Below, one piece after another: positions 24,050 to 33,100 of a stretch of DNA of 64,000 nucleotides; positions within the stretch are counted from its first letter, which is position 1, and each line of letters begins with the position of its first letter. Under the pieces are notes generated by a model. It saw nothing but the letters and a program-made list of their open reading frames with translations. It did no database searches and was not told the DNA's origin. Source of the DNA: Bacteroidales bacterium (GTDB lineage: Bacteria; Bacteroidota; Bacteroidia; Bacteroidales; WCHB1-69); NCBI GenBank assembly GCA_017535665.1, contig JAFXTS010000005.1:1-64000 (forward strand). The letters run 5' to 3'. The position numbers were made by a program, and so were the translations under genes.

Positions 24050-25849
24050 CTAATTGTGGACGCAGCGGACGGATTCTCCCCAGTTCATATCGGTTCCCAT
24101 GCTGAGTGCGAAGAAACTGTCGTAGTTGGTGTGGAAACCCCTATTGAAGGCGAGATTGAGATAGGGATAATTCTCATCAACAGTAGCCGTCCAGTAGAAG
24201 GTGTTGAAACCTCTACCCAAAAAAATGAAACCATCTATATTGTTATCGTAATAATCTCCTGCTGGCAATGCCCCGAAACCTGTGGCGTTGTTGGTGGCAG
24301 GACTGTCGTTGCCCGCCAGACAGGGATTGCCCAAGCTGGAGAGGTCCCACCCCATAGTAGATACCATGGCTTTGGCAATGTTGATGTAATTTCCTCCGCA
24401 CACGTACTCGCTTTGGCTGCTTACGTAGTCGGTCAGCTGGGTCCACTCCGCATCGCTCGGCACGTGCCAGCCGTCAGGACAGATGCCCTGCACGCCGCTT
24501 GGGTTCGCCGCGCTGCCCGTTTCCCCGCGCACCACCGCAGGCCAGTTGTACAACAGACCGTAGTTGGGCTTGTTGGCGGCATCGTCCATCGGATAATACC
24601 AGTAGGCTGTTTCGAAAGAGGCATCGTTGCCGTGCTCTAGCGGGGTGCCGTCGGCGTACCTTGTCGTGCGCAGGTTCTCGCGCATCCAGCACTGCTCGCC
24701 AATCTGCACGGTGTTATAGATGTTGCCATCCACATCGGTGAGGGTGGGGGCGTTTGGACAGGACTTAGAGTCGCCATTCGGGTTGATGGGGATGGTGAAA
24801 GTCACCTCGTTGCCATACGCCGTCCCCTCATGGTTGGTAGCATACGCCCGCACGTAGATGGTGAGGCCGGACTGTAGTCCGGTAAGACTGCTGGTGAAGC
24901 TGCCCATGCCATGACCGTCAAGGGTGTGGATGTTGTCGATGATCGGGTTGGGGGAGGTGCTCCAGCAAACGCCGCGTGTGACCGTGCTGTCGCCACCGTC
25001 ATCGGTTACGGTGCCGCCGCAGGTGGCGGTAAAGTCGGTAATGTCGCTGACCGTATCGGTGATGACGACAGGCAGGTTGTAATGTAATTGTGTTTCATTG
25101 AAGGGTATAATAATGGTCTGCGATCCCTCTAACGTTTGTGTCATGACCGGACTTTCGAATTCCTCCCCATTGATGATGGAATACCCCACATATTCCATCT
25201 GGTCACCGATTTGAAACGGCCGGTTGGTGGTGGATTCCATTTGTCGTAGAGACTCGCCATGGCACATTTGTAGAGACGCGCCATGGCACGTCTCTACAGA
25301 CCCCAAATATTCAATCCGGTTGCCGTTGCCTTCGCCGTTGCACACCATTTTGACGGATGACGATTGGCCGTTTTGGCGGGCGGTTATCACATACGTGCCG
25401 GCGGTGGACAGGGTGACGCGGAATTGGTGGGTGCCCTGTAGGGGCGAATAATCATTCGCCCCTACCACCGTTTTGCCGTTACCATCCACAATATCCAATG
25501 TCACCGTCCCCGCGTCCGCCACCGTCAGGTTTACGTCTGTGGTGCCAACAAACGGGTTTGGGTTGTTTTGTCCCAATCGTAGGGGCGAATAATTATTCGC
25601 CCCGTTCGCCCCATTCGCCCCCATTTCATGTATCCCAACCTGATTTTCCATCACCAGCACGGTGTCGTCCCAGAAAAGAAGTTCCTGCCAGCCTCGCGTG
25701 ACGTTGGTGACAATCACCATGTCTAATTGCACGTATTGGTCGGCAGCATCCTGCCCCGTGAAGGTTAACGTGACGTTTTGTGCCTGTATGCTGGTCAGTC
25801 CGCAAAGGATAGAGATCCCAGCGATGAGGATTAATATTGTTTTTTTCAT
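24050..25849 (-). CDS. Secreted FISUMP-domain protein with internal repeat insertions
   Basis: The 599-residue protein has a signal peptide (MKKTILILIAGISILCG, cleavage near IQAQ). A T9SS-type beta-sandwich motif sits unusually early (LRLGQNNPNPFVGTTDVNL, about residues 91-110). Fibronectin-III-like repeats follow (about 255-370), then a C-terminal Fibrobacter succinogenes major paralogous domain (IGEQCWMRENLRTTRYADGT, PDGWHVPSDAEW, GESVRCVHN). Surface location is likely and function unknown. Between residues 80 and 205 the reading frame is made partly of palindromic repeat sequences (NNYSPL, NDYSPLQ, CHGASLQ, CHGESLR), described separately. It lies 45 bases after the DUF4301 gene. Confidence 0.8.
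   Translation of the reverse strand: MKKTILILIAGISILCGLTSIQAQNVTLTFTGQDAADQYVQLDMVIVTNVTRGWQELLFWDDTVLVMENQVGIHEMGANGANGANNYSPLRLGQNNPNPFVGTTDVNLTVADAGTVTLDIVDGNGKTVVGANDYSPLQGTHQFRVTLSTAGTYVITARQNGQSSSVKMVCNGEGNGNRIEYLGSVETCHGASLQMCHGESLRQMESTTNRPFQIGDQMEYVGYSIINGEEFESPVMTQTLEGSQTIIIPFNETQLHYNLPVVITDTVSDITDFTATCGGTVTDDGGDSTVTRGVCWSTSPNPIIDNIHTLDGHGMGSFTSSLTGLQSGLTIYVRAYATNHEGTAYGNEVTFTIPINPNGDSKSCPNAPTLTDVDGNIYNTVQIGEQCWMRENLRTTRYADGTPLEHGNDASFETAYWYYPMDDAANKPNYGLLYNWPAVVRGETGSAANPSGVQGICPDGWHVPSDAEWTQLTDYVSSQSEYVCGGNYINIAKAMVSTMGWDLSSLGNPCLAGNDSPATNNATGFGALPAGDYYDNNIDGFIFLGRGFNTFYWTATVDENYPYLNLAFNRGFHTNYDSFFALSMGTDMNWGESVRCVHN
25246..25297. repeat. Palindromic repeat type B inside a coding region (GTAGAGACG family)
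   Basis: A full element at 25270-25297 has 9-base arms GTAGAGACG and CGTCTCTAC enclosing CGCCATGGCA. A diverged half element (GTAGAGACTCGCCATGGCA) precedes it at 25246-25264. On the minus strand the pair encodes the two similar peptides CHGASLQ and CHGESLR, with no frame disruption. Confidence 0.9.
25438..25465. repeat. Palindromic repeat type A inside a coding region (GTAGGGGCGAAT family), copy 1
   Basis: Perfect 12-base arms GTAGGGGCGAAT and ATTCGCCCCTAC surround a 4-base loop AATC. On the minus strand it is read in frame as GANDYSPLQ. The same sequence family recurs at 25582-25603. Confidence 0.95.
25582..25619. repeat. Palindromic repeat type A, copy 2, with GGGGCGAAT tandem extension
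   Basis: Bases 25582-25603 form a perfect 22-bp palindrome with half-site GGGGCGAATAA, preceded by TA as in copy 1. On its right the 9-bp unit GGGGCGAAC/T (minus strand) repeats, giving Gly-Ala-Asn repeats (GANGANN) in the protein. The frame is kept throughout. Confidence 0.93.
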
Positions 25850-25894
25850 AGCGATGGTTTTTGTTTTTTTTTATGAAGATGGGGTGATGGCATC

Positions 25895-27376
25895 CTATAG
25901 GTCGCGGATGGTTTTCACGGGGTGGAAGGTGGTGAGAGGTACTTCCACAAAGACCGTGATCCAGCGGGCCATCGCACCGTTCCACAGACCGGGCAACTCC
26001 ATGGCTTTCAGGGTTCTGCCCTCGTACGACTTGGAGGAGATAAAGCCTGTTTCGGGGTCCACGAAGTCGGGGAGGTGGTAGAAATCGCCGTCGGGTGTGC
26101 GGAAGCTGCATACGAGGTCCACCGGGTTGAAGTGGGAGGAGTGCATCATGATGGATTTCTGCTGCGGGTTGGCGGTGTCGATCTGCGAGCTCTCCACAAT
26201 CTGCCACGAGCATTCGCCGCGTGAGTCGCGCACGAGGTAGGGACCGCCGCCGGGCTCGCCTTCGTTCTTCACCATGCCGCACACCCGGATGGGACGGCAC
26301 AGTTTGTCGAGCAGCACCTCGCGGTTCGGCTCGCCGTCGGCGAAACGGATGAACAGCTCTGTCTCTGCGAACTTCCGAATATCAGCCACCTGCGCGTCGC
26401 TGACGGCGGGGTTGCGCAGCAGCTGTACGGCGTCGAACACCCGCTGCTGCAAGTGCAGGAGGTGGGCGGCCAGCAGTTTCTTGTAAGTCACCGTGTCGGC
26501 CACGGTGTCGTCAGCAAACACGTTGTCGATGTTCTTCACGAAGATGATGTCGGCGCGCAGCCGGTCGAGGTTATCGATGAGGGCACCGTGGCCGCCGGGA
26601 CGGAACAGCAGGTTGCCGTCGTGGTCGCGGAAGGGCTGGTTGTCGGGCGTGGCGGCCAGCGTGTCGGTGGCCGGCGACTGGAAGGAGAAGTCGATGATGT
26701 ATTTCACTCCAAACTTCTTTTCATATTTATCTTTAACATTATCAATAAGTTGAGTAAACAGAGGCAGATGCTGTGGCGACACGGTGAAGTGCAGGTGGCA
26801 GGTGCCATCTGATTGGCGGGCGTAGAGGGCCGCCTCCACGAGATGTTCCTCGAAGGGGGTGCGGCAGCCGTCAGCATAGCGGTGGAATTTCAGCACGCCC
26901 TTGGGCTTGTTGCCGTAGTTGAGACCTTTTTCGGTGAGCAGGTACTCGAACACGGTTTTGAAATCGTCGTGGGCGATGGCCTCATCAAGCGACAGTCCGT
27001 CGTGGGCCATGGCGGCGCGGAGGTCGTCGTATAGGGCGAGGTGGGGGAGGGTGTGGAGCATGCCGATGGCGGCCTCGCGTACGCTGTCGCCGCCGTCGAG
27101 GAAGGAGTAAGCCTCCTTGAACATGCGGGATGCGGCACCCGAGGCGGGCACGAACTTCAGCAGACTCTTGCCGGCCGTAAGCTGGTCGTAGCGGGCCACC
27201 AGGTCATCGCGGTCGGCGTCGGCAATTTTCAGAATGCCGTTGCCGATGGCGGCGGCACATTCTAATTGCGCAAAGGGAAATCCGGTTTCAAAGTAGTGGA
27301 ACTGACGGAGTACATCCTTCTCGTTGCTGCCTCTATGGTGCAGAAAATCAATGTCTTGAGCTGATAATGCAATCAT
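25895..27376 (-). CDS. DUF4301 family protein
   Basis: The 493-residue protein belongs to the Bacteroidetes DUF4301 family. Signatures are LKFVPASGAASRMFK near residue 80, LKFHRY near 160, and FRPGGHGALIDNLD near 260, which resembles a sugar-nucleotidyltransferase-like active site. No experimental function is known to me. The frame stays open to a TTG at 27403, but that codon lies in the promoter -7 box, so the ATG at 27376 is the start. The gene ends 45 bases before the FISUMP gene and may be cotranscribed with it. Confidence 0.85.
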   Translation of the reverse strand: MIALSAQDIDFLHHRGSNEKDVLRQFHYFETGFPFAQLECAAAIGNGILKIADADRDDLVARYDQLTAGKSLLKFVPASGAASRMFKEAYSFLDGGDSVREAAIGMLHTLPHLALYDDLRAAMAHDGLSLDEAIAHDDFKTVFEYLLTEKGLNYGNKPKGVLKFHRYADGCRTPFEEHLVEAALYARQSDGTCHLHFTVSPQHLPLFTQLIDNVKDKYEKKFGVKYIIDFSFQSPATDTLAATPDNQPFRDHDGNLLFRPGGHGALIDNLDRLRADIIFVKNIDNVFADDTVADTVTYKKLLAAHLLHLQQRVFDAVQLLRNPAVSDAQVADIRKFAETELFIRFADGEPNREVLLDKLCRPIRVCGMVKNEGEPGGGPYLVRDSRGECSWQIVESSQIDTANPQQKSIMMHSSHFNPVDLVCSFRTPDGDFYHLPDFVDPETGFISSKSYEGRTLKAMELPGLWNGAMARWITVFVEVPLTTFHPVKTIRDL

Positions 27377-27400
27377 GATGACGGGTTTGAAATGAATGCG

Positions 27401-27432
27401 CAAATATACAAATTTGTTGCATTCATCGCAAA
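27401..27432 (-). promoter_or_regulatory. Bacteroidetes-type promoter for the DUF4301 gene
   Basis: On the minus strand TTTG (27432-27429) and TATATTTG (27408-27401) are separated by 20 bases, matching the TTTG / TAnnTTTG consensus and spacing. The -7 box is 24 bases before the chosen ATG and overlaps the upstream TTG codon, ruling it out as start. Confidence 0.8.
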
Positions 27433-27485
27433 CCAGACGGGAAATTATGGGTTAGATTTGTTGTGTGAGGGAACTGTAGCTGAGA

Positions 27486-27646
27486 TTAAAGTATGCCAAA
27501 TGTGATGTGATGTCCGGCAATCTTTTCGATTTCTTCATTAATCTGCCGCAACTTACTATCGAGTTCATCTATTTTATTCTCCAGTTTGCGGTAAAGGGGA
27601 TGAACAGTGCTGCCAACAGGCAGAGTAAATAAAGTTTTGTTCTCAC
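27486..27646 (-). pseudogene. Decayed paralogue of the neighbouring small secreted protein
   Basis: From GTG at 27646 the minus strand encodes VRTKLYLLCLLAALFIPFTAN, a signal peptide close to that of the adjacent gene (TKLLSLCLMAVLFIPFQSN). It then reaches a stop. In another phase it continues NKIDELDSKLRQINEEIEK followed by IAGHH, the equivalent of the neighbour's C-terminus (KKIEKLMVKKKKFMTEINK then ITGHE). The middle of about 80 residues is missing. The copy therefore has a large internal deletion and a frameshift. Confidence 0.8.
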
Positions 27647-27666
27647 GAAATTATTGAATTAAAAGG

Positions 27667-28116
27667 TTAATCGTATAAAACTTCTAAAACTTCGTGTCCT
27701 GTTATTTTATTGATTTCAGTCATGAATTTTTTCTTTTTGACCATCAGCTTTTCAATTTTCTTGTTGCTTTTTTCGTCAGTTGAGCTCATGGATTTAAGTG
27801 TCCAAATGTCATAACCGTCCTCAAAATCGCGATAGTATATGTGTGCCAGACGAAGATCTTGAAGCGTAGCTCGGAAGTGAATTTTATCGATACTCCGTTG
27901 GCATCGGTACATTTTGTAAAGTAATTTCCTGATTTGTTTGTTTTGGGATTTCGTGAGGGGGAATAAGTCTTCGCCTTCATCGATCTGCGAGGTGTTTTCA
28001 GAGGTTCTGATGGATGCCTCGGTGCCAACTGTTTCATTCACTTCTTGGCAATTGCTTTGAAAGGGGATGAACAATACTGCCATCAGGCAGAGGGAAAGAA
28101 GTTTGGTTTTCTTCAT
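27667..28116 (-). CDS. Small secreted protein of unknown function
   Basis: This is a 149-residue protein with a clear signal peptide (MKKTKLLSLCLMAVLFIPF, cleavage near SNCQ; the cysteine could make it a lipoprotein, though the context is not a strict lipobox). An acidic segment with EGEDLFPLT follows, then a helical, lysine-rich C-terminal half (about 55-149). No family recognised. A collapsed paralogue lies immediately downstream (27486-27646), so the gene was tandemly duplicated. It is divergent from the nucleosidase operon. Confidence 0.6.
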   Translation of the reverse strand: MKKTKLLSLCLMAVLFIPFQSNCQEVNETVGTEASIRTSENTSQIDEGEDLFPLTKSQNKQIRKLLYKMYRCQRSIDKIHFRATLQDLRLAHIYYRDFEDGYDIWTLKSMSSTDEKSNKKIEKLMVKKKKFMTEINKITGHEVLEVLYD

Positions 28117-28204
28117 GGTGGATAAAATTTTCGTTTTAGAATCATTAACAAATGAGTAATGATAAATATTGTAGAGAAATGAAAATTTTTATGAAAAATC
28201 GTCT

Positions 28205-28212
28205 TATCTTTG
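28205..28212 (+). promoter_or_regulatory. -7 element before the nucleosidase-xerC-hpf operon
   Basis: TATCTTTG lies 28 bases before the ATG at 28241 in an AT-rich gap. It fits TAnnTTTG; no clear -33 element is visible. Confidence 0.6.
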
Positions 28213-28240
28213 CGTAAATATTTTTTTAGAGAAGATTTTT

Positions 28241-28825
28241 ATGAAAATTGCCTTATTTGCAGCAGTTCCAGAAGAGGTTGGCAGCTGGGCCGACCATGTG
28301 AATTTCACGGGTATTGGTCGTGAGAATGCCACCCGCACGGCTCTTTCGTTCATGCAGCGTCATTCGGGCGAGAAAATCACGGTGGTGAATTTCGGCACGG
28401 TGGGCGCGCATCACCTTCCTGTCGGCACCGTGCTGTCCATCAACGAAATCACCTCTGCCGGCCGTATCTTCGACCCCAATCCGATGACCACCGACCATTT
28501 TTCCGTCCCCTCCGCACAGGGCCTGCCCACTGCGACGCTCTTCTCGTCCGACAGCTTCGTGTCGCCTTCCGTCTATACTGCCGACTACCTGCAGCGTATC
28601 CAGCAGCAGGCCGACTGCTTCGACATGGAGTCCTCCGCCCTCTATACTGTGGTGAAACAGTTCGATGTACCCTACGTCTCCTTCAAGATCGTGTCCGACA
28701 ACCTCGATGTGGATATCGACGAGTGGCACCGCCGTGTGGTGGAACTGTCGAAGAACCTGTGCGTCTTTATGGAGAAATTGATAGGGGAATTGTCTGAAAA
28801 TGAACCTGTCGAATTTATAAAATAA
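28241..28825 (+). CDS. MTA/SAH nucleosidase-like protein (PNP/UDP phosphorylase superfamily)
   Basis: The 194-residue product has the nucleoside phosphorylase fold motifs: KIALFAAVPEE at the N-terminus, NFGTVGAHH near 50-58, CFDMESSALYTV near 126-137 (substrate-binding Met-Glu) and KIVSDN near 149-154 (catalytic Asp). It is shorter than E. coli MTA/SAH nucleosidase (about 230 residues), the loss lying between the first strands. Likely reaction: hydrolysis of methylthioadenosine or S-adenosylhomocysteine, or a related futalosine-type nucleosidase. Which one cannot be settled from sequence. It is the first gene of an operon with the recombinase six bases downstream. Confidence 0.75.
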   Translation: MKIALFAAVPEEVGSWADHVNFTGIGRENATRTALSFMQRHSGEKITVVNFGTVGAHHLPVGTVLSINEITSAGRIFDPNPMTTDHFSVPSAQGLPTATLFSSDSFVSPSVYTADYLQRIQQQADCFDMESSALYTVVKQFDVPYVSFKIVSDNLDVDIDEWHRRVVELSKNLCVFMEKLIGELSENEPVEFIK

Positions 28826-28831
28826 ACCCTC

Positions 28832-29713
28832 ATGGAGGCATTTCTGAACTATCTGCAATACGAAAAAAGGGTGTCTGCCCATACGGTGACGGCCTACCGC
28901 ACCGACCTGGAGCAGTTTGCGGCCTATTTGCAGAAGGAGTTCGGGGAGAATGACATCCGGAAGGCCGACTCTGCCGATGTGCGTGCCTGGATGATGCAGC
29001 TGATGGAGGCGGGGGATTCGGCACGGAGTGTCAATCGGAAAGCCAGTGCGTTGCGTGCTTTCTTCCGCTACCATACTCGCATGGGCGATGTGGAAGCCAA
29101 CCCCATGGAAGCCGTGACGGCACCAAAAATCGCCAAGCGGCTGCCGCAGTTCGTGTCGCAAGATGAGATGAACAAACTCTTCACCGAAGATCTTTTTGAA
29201 GATACCTTCGAGGGCTGGCGCGATCGGCTTATCATCGAACTGTTTTATGTCACGGGCATGCGTCTGTCGGAACTGTGCAACATCAAACGCAGCGACCTCG
29301 ACCTGTACGACTGCTCGGTGAAGGTGATGGGAAAGCGCAGCAAAGAACGCATCATTCCATTCAGTCAGCGAGTTAAGGATATTATCGTCAAATATTTGTC
29401 ACTTTTTGACGAAAAGTATGCCAATAATTCAAAAAATAGTTTTATCTTTGTCGCATCAAACGGCAACAAAATCTACCCTAAAGCCGTTTATAGAATTGTA
29501 AGGAAGTATCTGGATATGGTGACCACGATTGATAAGAGAAGTCCGCATGTGCTGCGTCACACCTTTGCCACGCAGATGCTCAACAATGGCGCTGACATCA
29601 ACGCCATCAAGGAGATTTTGGGACACTCGTCGCTGGCCGCCACCCAGGTTTACACCCACAACACGATTGAAAAACTGAAAAACATTTATAACCAAGCCCA
29701 TCCAAGGGCATAA
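28832..29713 (+). CDS. xerC: XerC/XerD-type tyrosine recombinase
   Basis: This is a 293-residue site-specific recombinase. An N-terminal SAM-like core-binding domain spans about residues 1-90. The catalytic set is complete: R144 (GMRLSEL), K168 (MGKRSKE), H239-x-x-R242 (PHVLRHTFA), H265 (ILGHSSL) and Y274 (VYTHN). Length and context next to a nucleosidase and hpf, with no phage or integrative-element genes, support a housekeeping role in chromosome dimer resolution. Whether it is XerC or XerD is not decided by sequence alone. Confidence 0.88.
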   Translation: MEAFLNYLQYEKRVSAHTVTAYRTDLEQFAAYLQKEFGENDIRKADSADVRAWMMQLMEAGDSARSVNRKASALRAFFRYHTRMGDVEANPMEAVTAPKIAKRLPQFVSQDEMNKLFTEDLFEDTFEGWRDRLIIELFYVTGMRLSELCNIKRSDLDLYDCSVKVMGKRSKERIIPFSQRVKDIIVKYLSLFDEKYANNSKNSFIFVASNGNKIYPKAVYRIVRKYLDMVTTIDKRSPHVLRHTFATQMLNNGADINAIKEILGHSSLAATQVYTHNTIEKLKNIYNQAHPRA

Positions 29714-29726
29714 AAAAGGAGGATTT

Positions 29727-30026
29727 ATGAACATTAACATCTCTTCACTGCACTTCAAGGCTGACCAAAAACTGGAAGCCTTCATCACCGAAAAGGTTGA
29801 GAAACTCGGCAAGATGCACGACGGCATCATCGGCGCCGAAGTGACGCTGAAGCTCGAGAACACCGACAAGCCGGAGAACAAGACCGCCGACATCCGCATC
29901 AAGATCCGTGGCAACGACGCGATGGCTGCCAAGACTGCCAAGACCTTCGAGGAGGCTACCGACGACGCGGTGGACGCCCTCAAAAAACAGTTGATCAAAG
30001 TCAAAGACAAAGAAAGAGGAAACTAA
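29727..30026 (+). CDS. hpf: Ribosome hibernation promoting factor, short form
   Basis: The 99-residue protein matches short HPF/RaiA: beta-alpha-beta-beta-beta-alpha pattern beginning MNINISSLHFKADQKLEAFI, then LEKLGKMHD-like spacing, and a C-terminal helix EEATDDAVDALKKQLIK. It binds the 30S decoding region and supports ribosome dimerisation in stationary phase. It lacks the long-form C-terminal dimerisation domain. It sits 13 bases after xerC and is closed by a strong terminator, so it is the last gene of the operon. Confidence 0.92.
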   Translation: MNINISSLHFKADQKLEAFITEKVEKLGKMHDGIIGAEVTLKLENTDKPENKTADIRIKIRGNDAMAAKTAKTFEEATDDAVDALKKQLIKVKDKERGN

Positions 30027-30049
30027 ATTTTTCCTTTCCACAATTTCGA

Positions 30050-30076
30050 GGCGGCACATCAGTTGCCGCCTTTTTT
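30050..30076 (+). terminator. Rho-independent terminator after hpf
   Basis: GGCGGCA pairs with TGCCGCC around the loop CATCAGT and is followed by TTTTTT. It lies 23 bases after the hpf stop. Confidence 0.92.
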
Positions 30077-30141
30077 ATTTCCCAAAACTCTAATCCTTTC
30101 ATCTCTTCAATTTTCAATTCTCAATTTTCCATTTTTTATAG

Positions 30142-30149
30142 TATCTTTG
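30142..30149 (+). promoter_or_regulatory. -7 element for the RecB/AddA-like gene
   Basis: TATCTTTG lies 19 bases before the ATG at 30169, directly after an AATTTTCAATTCTC-type AT repeat tract (30106-30136). This implies a very short leader. Confidence 0.6.
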
Positions 30150-30168
30150 CACCCTAATTCCTGATACG

Positions 30169-33100
30169 ATGTTCAAAACTTACATGGCCTCCGCTGGTGC
30201 GGGCAAAACCACCAGCTTAGTGGCCGAATACCTTACCATCTGCCTGCGCGACGACCATTCGGTCGGCAATTTCCGCAAAATTCTTGCGGTGACCTTCACC
30301 AACAATTCCACTGCCGAGATGAAGAGCCGCATTGTGGAGACTTTGCAGCAGTTCGCCTTTCTGCCGCAGTCGGAGTGGGGCGGTTCCGCGCAGCCCATCG
30401 CCGACATGGTGATGAGTTCGCTTCCAGAGCTCACTCTGCAACAGCTTCAGCAGCGTTCGGAGAAACTGCTCGCCGAGATTTTGTACGACTACTCCAACTT
30501 CAGCATCAGCACCATCGACGGTTTCTTCCAGCGCATCGTGCGCGCCTTTGCCTTCGAACTCGGCATCAGCATGAGCTATGAGGTGGAGGTGACGCTGGAC
30601 GACTTTTTCCAGCAGACCATCGACCTGCTGCTCAACCGCATCTCCAAAGAGAATCCCGACCTGCGCGACGCAGTCATCGACCTGGTGGAAGACCAGATGG
30701 CCGAAAAAGGGCGTTGGCGCATTGATGGCCGGCTGCTGGAACTGCTGGAGATTGTTTATGGTGACGAGTCCGCCGCTGAACCTTTGTCGGCTTTGTCGGC
30801 TTGTGAGCAGTTGAGAGAATGTTTGAAAAAATTGGCGAAACGCATCGCTGAGGCACGTAAGCAGCTCCTGGAAGTGTCGGAAGGGGCTAACGATTTTCTC
30901 AAAAGTCTGGAACTGGATGCCTCAAAGTTAGTGAAAGGACGTGGTAATGGTTCTATCTATTGCTGGTTTACCCAGTATAATCCGTTCATACTAAAAAATT
31001 ATTCTTGTTTAAATGACCTTGAACACGCCTATTTCTTAAAGGAGGAAGGGGAGGAGTCTGATGTGAAGAATGCTAAAATTATAGAGCGCTGTCAGAAAAT
31101 GTTTGGGGCGCAAAAGGAGTTCTTCCGGCTCAAGGTGCTGTATGGCCGTACGCAAACGCTGTCACTTCTTTTCGAGCTGAAGTCCATCATGGATGAAATT
31201 CGAGAAAGAGATAATAAGTTTTTCTTGTCGGATACTAATTTTAAGATTCATAGTGAGATAAAAGATGATGATACGCCTTTTATCTATGAAAAGATTGGCA
31301 ATCAGTACCGTTATTTCTTTGTTGATGAGTTTCAGGACACCTCCCGCATGCAGTGGGAGAACTTGATTCCGCTATTGAAGAATGCGCTCGCGTACCCTGA
31401 CGGGAAGGCCATCCTTTTCGGCGATGTGAAGCAGGCCATCTACCGTTTCCGCAATGGGGATGCGCAGCTGCTCACTGACCTTTCGGCTGAGGCAGCCACC
31501 GAAGAATACCTGAAGCTGATGCCCGGCGATACATCCTGTAGCCGCCGCGAAAATGTGCCGATGAAGGTGAACTATCGCTCAGACGGCAACATCGTGAACT
31601 TCAACAACGCCTTCTTCAAAAGACTGCCGAAACTCCGTGGTTTTAAAACATCCAAGCCATCAGCAGGTACCGATGATTCAGAGAAGGTTAATCCATTCGA
31701 AAAACTTTATCTATCTTATTATCATGCTGTAAAACAGGAGGTTCGTGCTAAAAATGAAGGAAAAGGTGTGGTGATTGTGCGATTTAAGCCGCCAGATATG
31801 AAGAAAGAGGAATATTTCGAGGATCAGGTGAATGCAGCCGTGGCAGATGCGTTGGACAAAGGCTACCGTTTGTGCGACATTGCCGTACTGACCAGTTCCA
31901 ATGATGATGGTTCGCTGCTGGGGCAGACGCTCACACGGGCGGGCTATGCGGTCATCTCACCGGAGTCGCTGATGCTGAAGTCTTCGCCAGAGGTGAATCT
32001 TGTGCTGGCCGTTTTGGGCTACGTGTGCCGTCCCAATGACAAGCTTTCGCAGTATATCATCGCCCACTATGTTCACCTTCACCATCCGGAAGATGATACG
32101 GAGGCTATGGAAAAACTGATCCCGCAACTGGGCAACGAAAAGGTTTTCAGCAGATTTATGGTTAATCATGGCAAGCCGCTGTCCCGTACCGAACTGGGCG
32201 CCAAGCCCCTGTTCACCTTGGTCAACGAAATCTTGCGTATCTTCTCTATCAATACGGCCGATGCATTCGTCATTGCGCTGATGGACAATATTTTGGATTA
32301 TTTGAAAAATCAGAACGGAGAAATAGCTTCGTTTTTGGATTGGTGGGAAAGAAAAGGGGAGAGTTTGGCGCTGAAAGCTCCATCTGGTCTGAATGCCATC
32401 ACCATCAGCACCATCCATAAATCTAAGGGGTTGCAGTATCCCGTGGTCATCATGCCCTTCACTCAATATGGTAATAAATATACAAAAACAGACTATTGGT
32501 ATGCCAAAGAGGGTGAAGAACTGCCCTTCCTGTTAATGAAGATACAAAAGGACATGGATCAGTATGATCTGGGAGATATTTATAGCAAGGAGTCGATGTT
32601 GAGCACGCTTGACAGTCTTAATAAAATATATGTGGCGCAAACACGTGCCGAGAACAGACTGTATATCCTTACGGGAGGGACAGATTCGAAGAATGGGAAT
32701 TTCAACTGGATGCTCTATGATTTTGTGTCGAATTCTCCTTTTGGTGATGAGGCGGATGATGAGGTAAAAGTGCATTTTGAACATGATCCTGATGATCCGT
32801 TGTGCTACTGGTGGGGCAATCGGGAAGAGCGGCGCGTTGATAGCGGGAAGTCTTCAGCGCATGAAAGTGAGCAAATTTCGAAGATGTATATTGCCGATTT
32901 TCAGCCCAAAGATCTGTCCACACACATTGTGAAGAAAGAGACGCCCGAGCAGGAGGTGGGTAATGCCATTCACGATTACTTGTCGCGGCAGACGCATTTC
33001 CCACTCACGGAAGAAGATGTAAATACTTGGAAGATAGAGGATAGCCAGCCATACTCCACCGAGATTCGCGAGGCCTTGCGGTGTATCGCACGCCATACGG

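Noticed and set aside
28832..29713. Tyrosine recombinase as integrase of a mobile island
   Set aside because: There are no phage, conjugation or att-like sequences around it, and it sits in an operon with a nucleosidase and hpf, as housekeeping Xer genes do.
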